Positions 6,517 to 7,488 of a DNA stretch of 7,488 nucleotides are shown one piece after another (position 1 is the first letter of the stretch; each line of letters begins with the position of its first letter). This stretch comes from an uncultured Limosilactobacillus sp. Lineage in GTDB: Bacteria > Bacillota > Bacilli > Lactobacillales > Lactobacillaceae. Both the position numbers and the translations under genes were made by a program. A model generated the notes under the pieces. The model ran no database searches, was not told where the DNA came from, and saw nothing but the letters and a program-made list of their open reading frames with translations. Where the stretch lies: NCBI GenBank assembly GCA_944326735.1, contig CALVFC010000068.1, positions 1 through 7,488 of the forward strand, read 5' to 3'.

Positions 6517-6558
6517 CAATAAAAAAAGCGCCCCAGTTCCATAAAGAACTGAAACGCT
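6517..6558 (-). terminator. Intrinsic terminator of rpsO
   Basis: On the minus strand a 13-bp stem with three adjacent G-U pairs (6558-6546 with 6539-6527) and a six-base loop is followed by TTTTTTTATT (6526-6517). It begins 14 bases after the rpsO stop and separates rpsO from rnjB. Confidence 0.92.
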
Positions 6559-6572
6559 GAATAGCAATGATA

Positions 6573-6842
6573 TTAACGACGAAGACCCAATGCCTTGATC
6601 AATTCACGGTAAGCAGGAAGGTCAGTCCGACGAAGGTAAGCCAGAAGGTTACGACGGTGACCAATCTTCTTCATCAAACCACGTTGTGAGTGGTAATCGT
6701 GCTTGTGAGTCCGAAGGTGTTCGTTCAATTCGTTGATGTCAGCAGTTAAGACAGCAACTTGAACTTGGGTTGAACCAGTGTCACCTTCGTGCGTTGCGAA
6801 TTGCTTGATAATTTGATCCTTACGTTCTTTTGAAATAGCCAT
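6573..6842 (-). CDS. rpsO: 30S ribosomal protein S15 (uS15)
   Basis: S15 is a primary binder of 16S rRNA in the platform of the small subunit, nucleating assembly with S6, S18 and S11. The protein is 89 residues, the usual length, starting [10 protein letters not shown]. It carries the family regions [11 protein letters not shown] (about 22-32), [25 protein letters not shown] with the conserved [11 protein letters not shown] segment that contacts rRNA, and [13 protein letters not shown] near the C-terminus. The frame is open upstream to an ATG at 6926, which would add 28 residues. I reject that start because the canonical N-terminus begins at 6842 and AGGTGG (6857-6852) lies 9 bases before it. 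The extra stretch overlaps the untranslated leader and shows no S15 similarity. The gene is monocistronic by its terminator, and divergent from rpsT. Confidence 0.98.
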   Translation of the reverse strand: MAISKERKDQIIKQFATHEGDTGSTQVQVAVLTADINELNEHLRTHKHDYHSQRGLMKKIGHRRNLLAYLRRTDLPAYRELIKALGLRR

Positions 6843-6850
6843 GCTATTTT

Positions 6851-6910
6851 CCCACCTTTCAAATATATTGATGCGCCTAGTTCTAAGTATAGCGTCGGTG
6901 AGGATCGCTA
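6851..6910 (-). promoter_or_regulatory. rpsO leader hairpin whose loop can pair with the Shine-Dalgarno
   Basis: In the rpsO leader (minus strand) TAGCG (6910-6906) pairs with CGCTA (6894-6890), leaving an 11-base loop. Within that loop CTCACC (6902-6897) is complementary to GGTGGG (6856-6851), which is the ribosome binding site, with five Watson-Crick pairs and one G-U. This would make a pseudoknot hiding the binding site. S15 is known to repress its own translation through leader structures in several bacteria, including a pseudoknot in E. coli. The pairing is seen directly; regulation is inference. Confidence 0.4.
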
Positions 6911-6928
6911 AACTGAGAAGAGGCAATG

Positions 6929-6945
6929 GTTAAATTACCTTTAAC
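6929..6945. repeat. Dyad over the predicted rpsO transcription start
   Basis: GTTAAA and TTTAAC are perfect 6-base inverted arms around a five-base centre, immediately downstream of the -10 box and spanning the expected +1. It could be an operator; AT-rich chance occurrence is equally possible. Confidence 0.3.
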
Positions 6946-6974
6946 ACTATAACCGATTATCGCTCCGCTTGCAA
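6946..6974 (-). promoter_or_regulatory. Promoter of rpsO
   Basis: On the minus strand, TTGCAA (6974-6969), 17 bases, TATAGT (6951-6946). The -10 matches five of six and the -35 four of six consensus bases with ideal spacing. The predicted start near 6939 gives a leader of about 96 bases before the rpsO ATG. The -35 lies in the centre of a perfect 12-base palindrome (6966-6977). Confidence 0.7.
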
Positions 6975-6977
6975 GCG
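6966..6977. repeat. Perfect 12-base palindrome centred on the rpsO -35 box
   Basis: CGCTTGCAAGCG reads identically on both strands and covers the TTGCAA -35 hexamer. It lies in the divergent rpsO-rpsT promoter region, upstream of the rpsT -35 by 36 bases, so a bound protein could affect one or both genes. The palindrome is certain; any binding role is inference. Confidence 0.5.
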
Positions 6978-7012
6978 TTCAACAAAATCCCTTCTTAATG
7001 CCGCCGAAACTA

Positions 7013-7041
7013 TTGCATTGCCCGCCAGTCTTTTGTATAAT
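7013..7041 (+). promoter_or_regulatory. Promoter of rpsT
   Basis: TTGCAT (7013-7018), 17 bases, then a consensus TATAAT (7036-7041). Transcription would start near 7048 and leave a leader of about 49 bases. It runs away from the rpsO promoter, with the two -35 boxes 38 bases apart. Confidence 0.75.
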
Positions 7042-7083
7042 GAAAAACGTTGAAAATTCTGGTCAACTGAATAACCGGGTAAT

Positions 7084-7090
7084 GGAGGTG
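7084..7090 (+). promoter_or_regulatory. Ribosome binding site deciding the rpsT start
   Basis: GGAGGTG is a near-ideal Shine-Dalgarno placed 6 bases before the ATG at 7097. It overlaps an in-frame ATG at 7082-7084, which therefore cannot use it. This favours the start [10 protein letters not shown] over the longer versions. Confidence 0.85.
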
Positions 7091-7096
7091 AAACTC

Positions 7097-7351
7097 ATGC
7101 CAATTATTAAGTCAGCAATCAAGCGTGTTAAAACTAGTGCCAAGGCCGAAGCTAAGAACGCTTCTCAATTAAGCCACATGCGGACTGCTATCAAGAAGTT
7201 CGACAAGGCAAAGCTTGCTGGTGAAGATGACCTTGAAAAGTTATACAAGGATGCTATCTCAGCAATTGACCGTGCACACTCCAAGGGCCTTATCAAGGCT
7301 AACAAGGCTGCACGTGACAAGTCACGTTTATCAGCTCGTTACAACAAGTAA
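7097..7351 (+). CDS. rpsT: 30S ribosomal protein S20 (bS20)
   Basis: S20 is a primary 16S rRNA binder near the bottom of the small subunit body. The 84-residue protein is of usual length, strongly basic, alanine- and lysine-rich and all-helical in composition. It starts [20 protein letters not shown]. The C-terminal [20 protein letters not shown], about residues 57-76, is the hallmark S20 segment (IDKAAxKGxIHKNxAARxKS type). The frame is open back to 6998, but that region holds the promoter and ribosome binding site, so the ATG at 7097 is right. It is the only plus-strand gene, divergent from rpsO and followed by two tandem terminators. Confidence 0.98.
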   Translation: MPIIKSAIKRVKTSAKAEAKNASQLSHMRTAIKKFDKAKLAGEDDLEKLYKDAISAIDRAHSKGLIKANKAARDKSRLSARYNK

Positions 7352-7365
7352 TGACCGATAACGGC

Positions 7366-7397
7366 AACAGGTAATCGATACGATTGCCTGTTTTTTT
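7366..7397 (+). terminator. Intrinsic terminator of rpsT
   Basis: A 12-bp stem with one G-U pair (7366-7377 with 7381-7392), a three-base loop and a run of seven T (7391-7397). It begins 14 bases after the rpsT stop. A textbook strong terminator. Confidence 0.93.
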
Positions 7398-7422
7398 AGT
7401 TTAAACGCGGATCTATGATATT

Positions 7423-7461
7423 CGGTAAGGATAAGATGAATTCTTATCTTTACCGTTTTTT
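7423..7461 (+). terminator. Second terminator downstream of rpsT
   Basis: A 14-bp stem with one G-U pair (7423-7436 with 7442-7455), five-base loop TGAAT and six T (7456-7461). The T tract is on the plus strand only, so it ends plus-strand transcription. There is no open reading frame between the two terminators; it is either a back-up for rpsT or the end of an unseen short RNA. Positions 7462-7488 show nothing I can assign. Confidence 0.85.
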
Positions 7462-7488
7462 GTTACTTGCTGTACCATTGATTTAAAA

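Noticed and set aside
6843..6926. Longer S15 with 28 extra N-terminal residues
   Set aside because: The extension covers the untranslated leader. The canonical [10 protein letters not shown] start at 6842 has a well-spaced ribosome binding site.
6998..7096. Longer S20 starting at 6998 or at 7082
   Set aside because: The first start precedes the TATAAT promoter box, and the second overlaps the ribosome binding site itself. The start at 7097 fits S20 and the GGAGG spacing.
7463..7488. Possible last codons (LNQWYSK then TAA) of a minus-strand gene entering from the right
   Set aside because: Gene order in other Firmicutes makes a convergent holA plausible, but seven codons carry no statistical or motif support, so I do not annotate it.
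1..7488. A new defence, mobile or biosynthetic system
   Set aside because: All genes but one are recognisable housekeeping genes in a conventional order. There is no integrase, transposase, repeat array, toxin-antitoxin pair or unusual operon. The TPR-like gene is the only unknown.

Overview
The window looks like a core chromosomal segment of a lactic acid bacterium (Lactobacillaceae, possibly Limosilactobacillus; the genus is an impression from protein sequence and gene order, not a measurement). The grounds are strong AGGAGG-type ribosome binding sites, RNase J in place of an RNase E system, U-tailed hairpin terminators, an EF-Tu and trigger factor of Firmicute type, and the tuf-tig-clpX order.

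Layout: positions 1-34 are not genomic; they match an Illumina TruSeq adapter. Positions 35-49 are an inverted copy of 65-79 and look like a fold-back library artefact, so trustworthy sequence begins near position 50. From there six genes lie on the minus strand. In transcription order (right to left) they are rpsO (S15), an RNase J of the J2 type (rnjB), an uncharacterised TPR-like helical protein, tuf (EF-Tu), tig (trigger factor) and clpX (5' 40% only). At the right end rpsT (S20) is on the plus strand, divergent from rpsO.

Most minus-strand genes form their own transcription unit. Intrinsic terminators follow rpsO, rnjB, tuf and tig. Promoter-like sites precede rpsO, rnjB, tuf (two candidates), tig and clpX, and one serves rpsT on the plus strand. 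The TPR-like gene is the exception: it lies behind a terminator in a 54-base gap with no visible promoter of its own. Two tandem terminators follow rpsT.

Functionally this is gene-expression and protein-quality housekeeping: two small-subunit ribosomal proteins, an mRNA-decay nuclease subunit, an elongation factor, a ribosome-bound folding chaperone and the unfoldase of the ClpXP protease. I see no mobile element, CRISPR array, tRNA, rRNA or defence system, and no gene-free stretch above 300 bases. The points most worth attention are the artefactual contig end, the degenerate active site and basic Asn/Gln/Arg-Gly-rich tail of the RNase J2, a possible loop-to-Shine-Dalgarno pseudoknot in the rpsO leader, and dyads overlapping the rpsO and tig -35 boxes.
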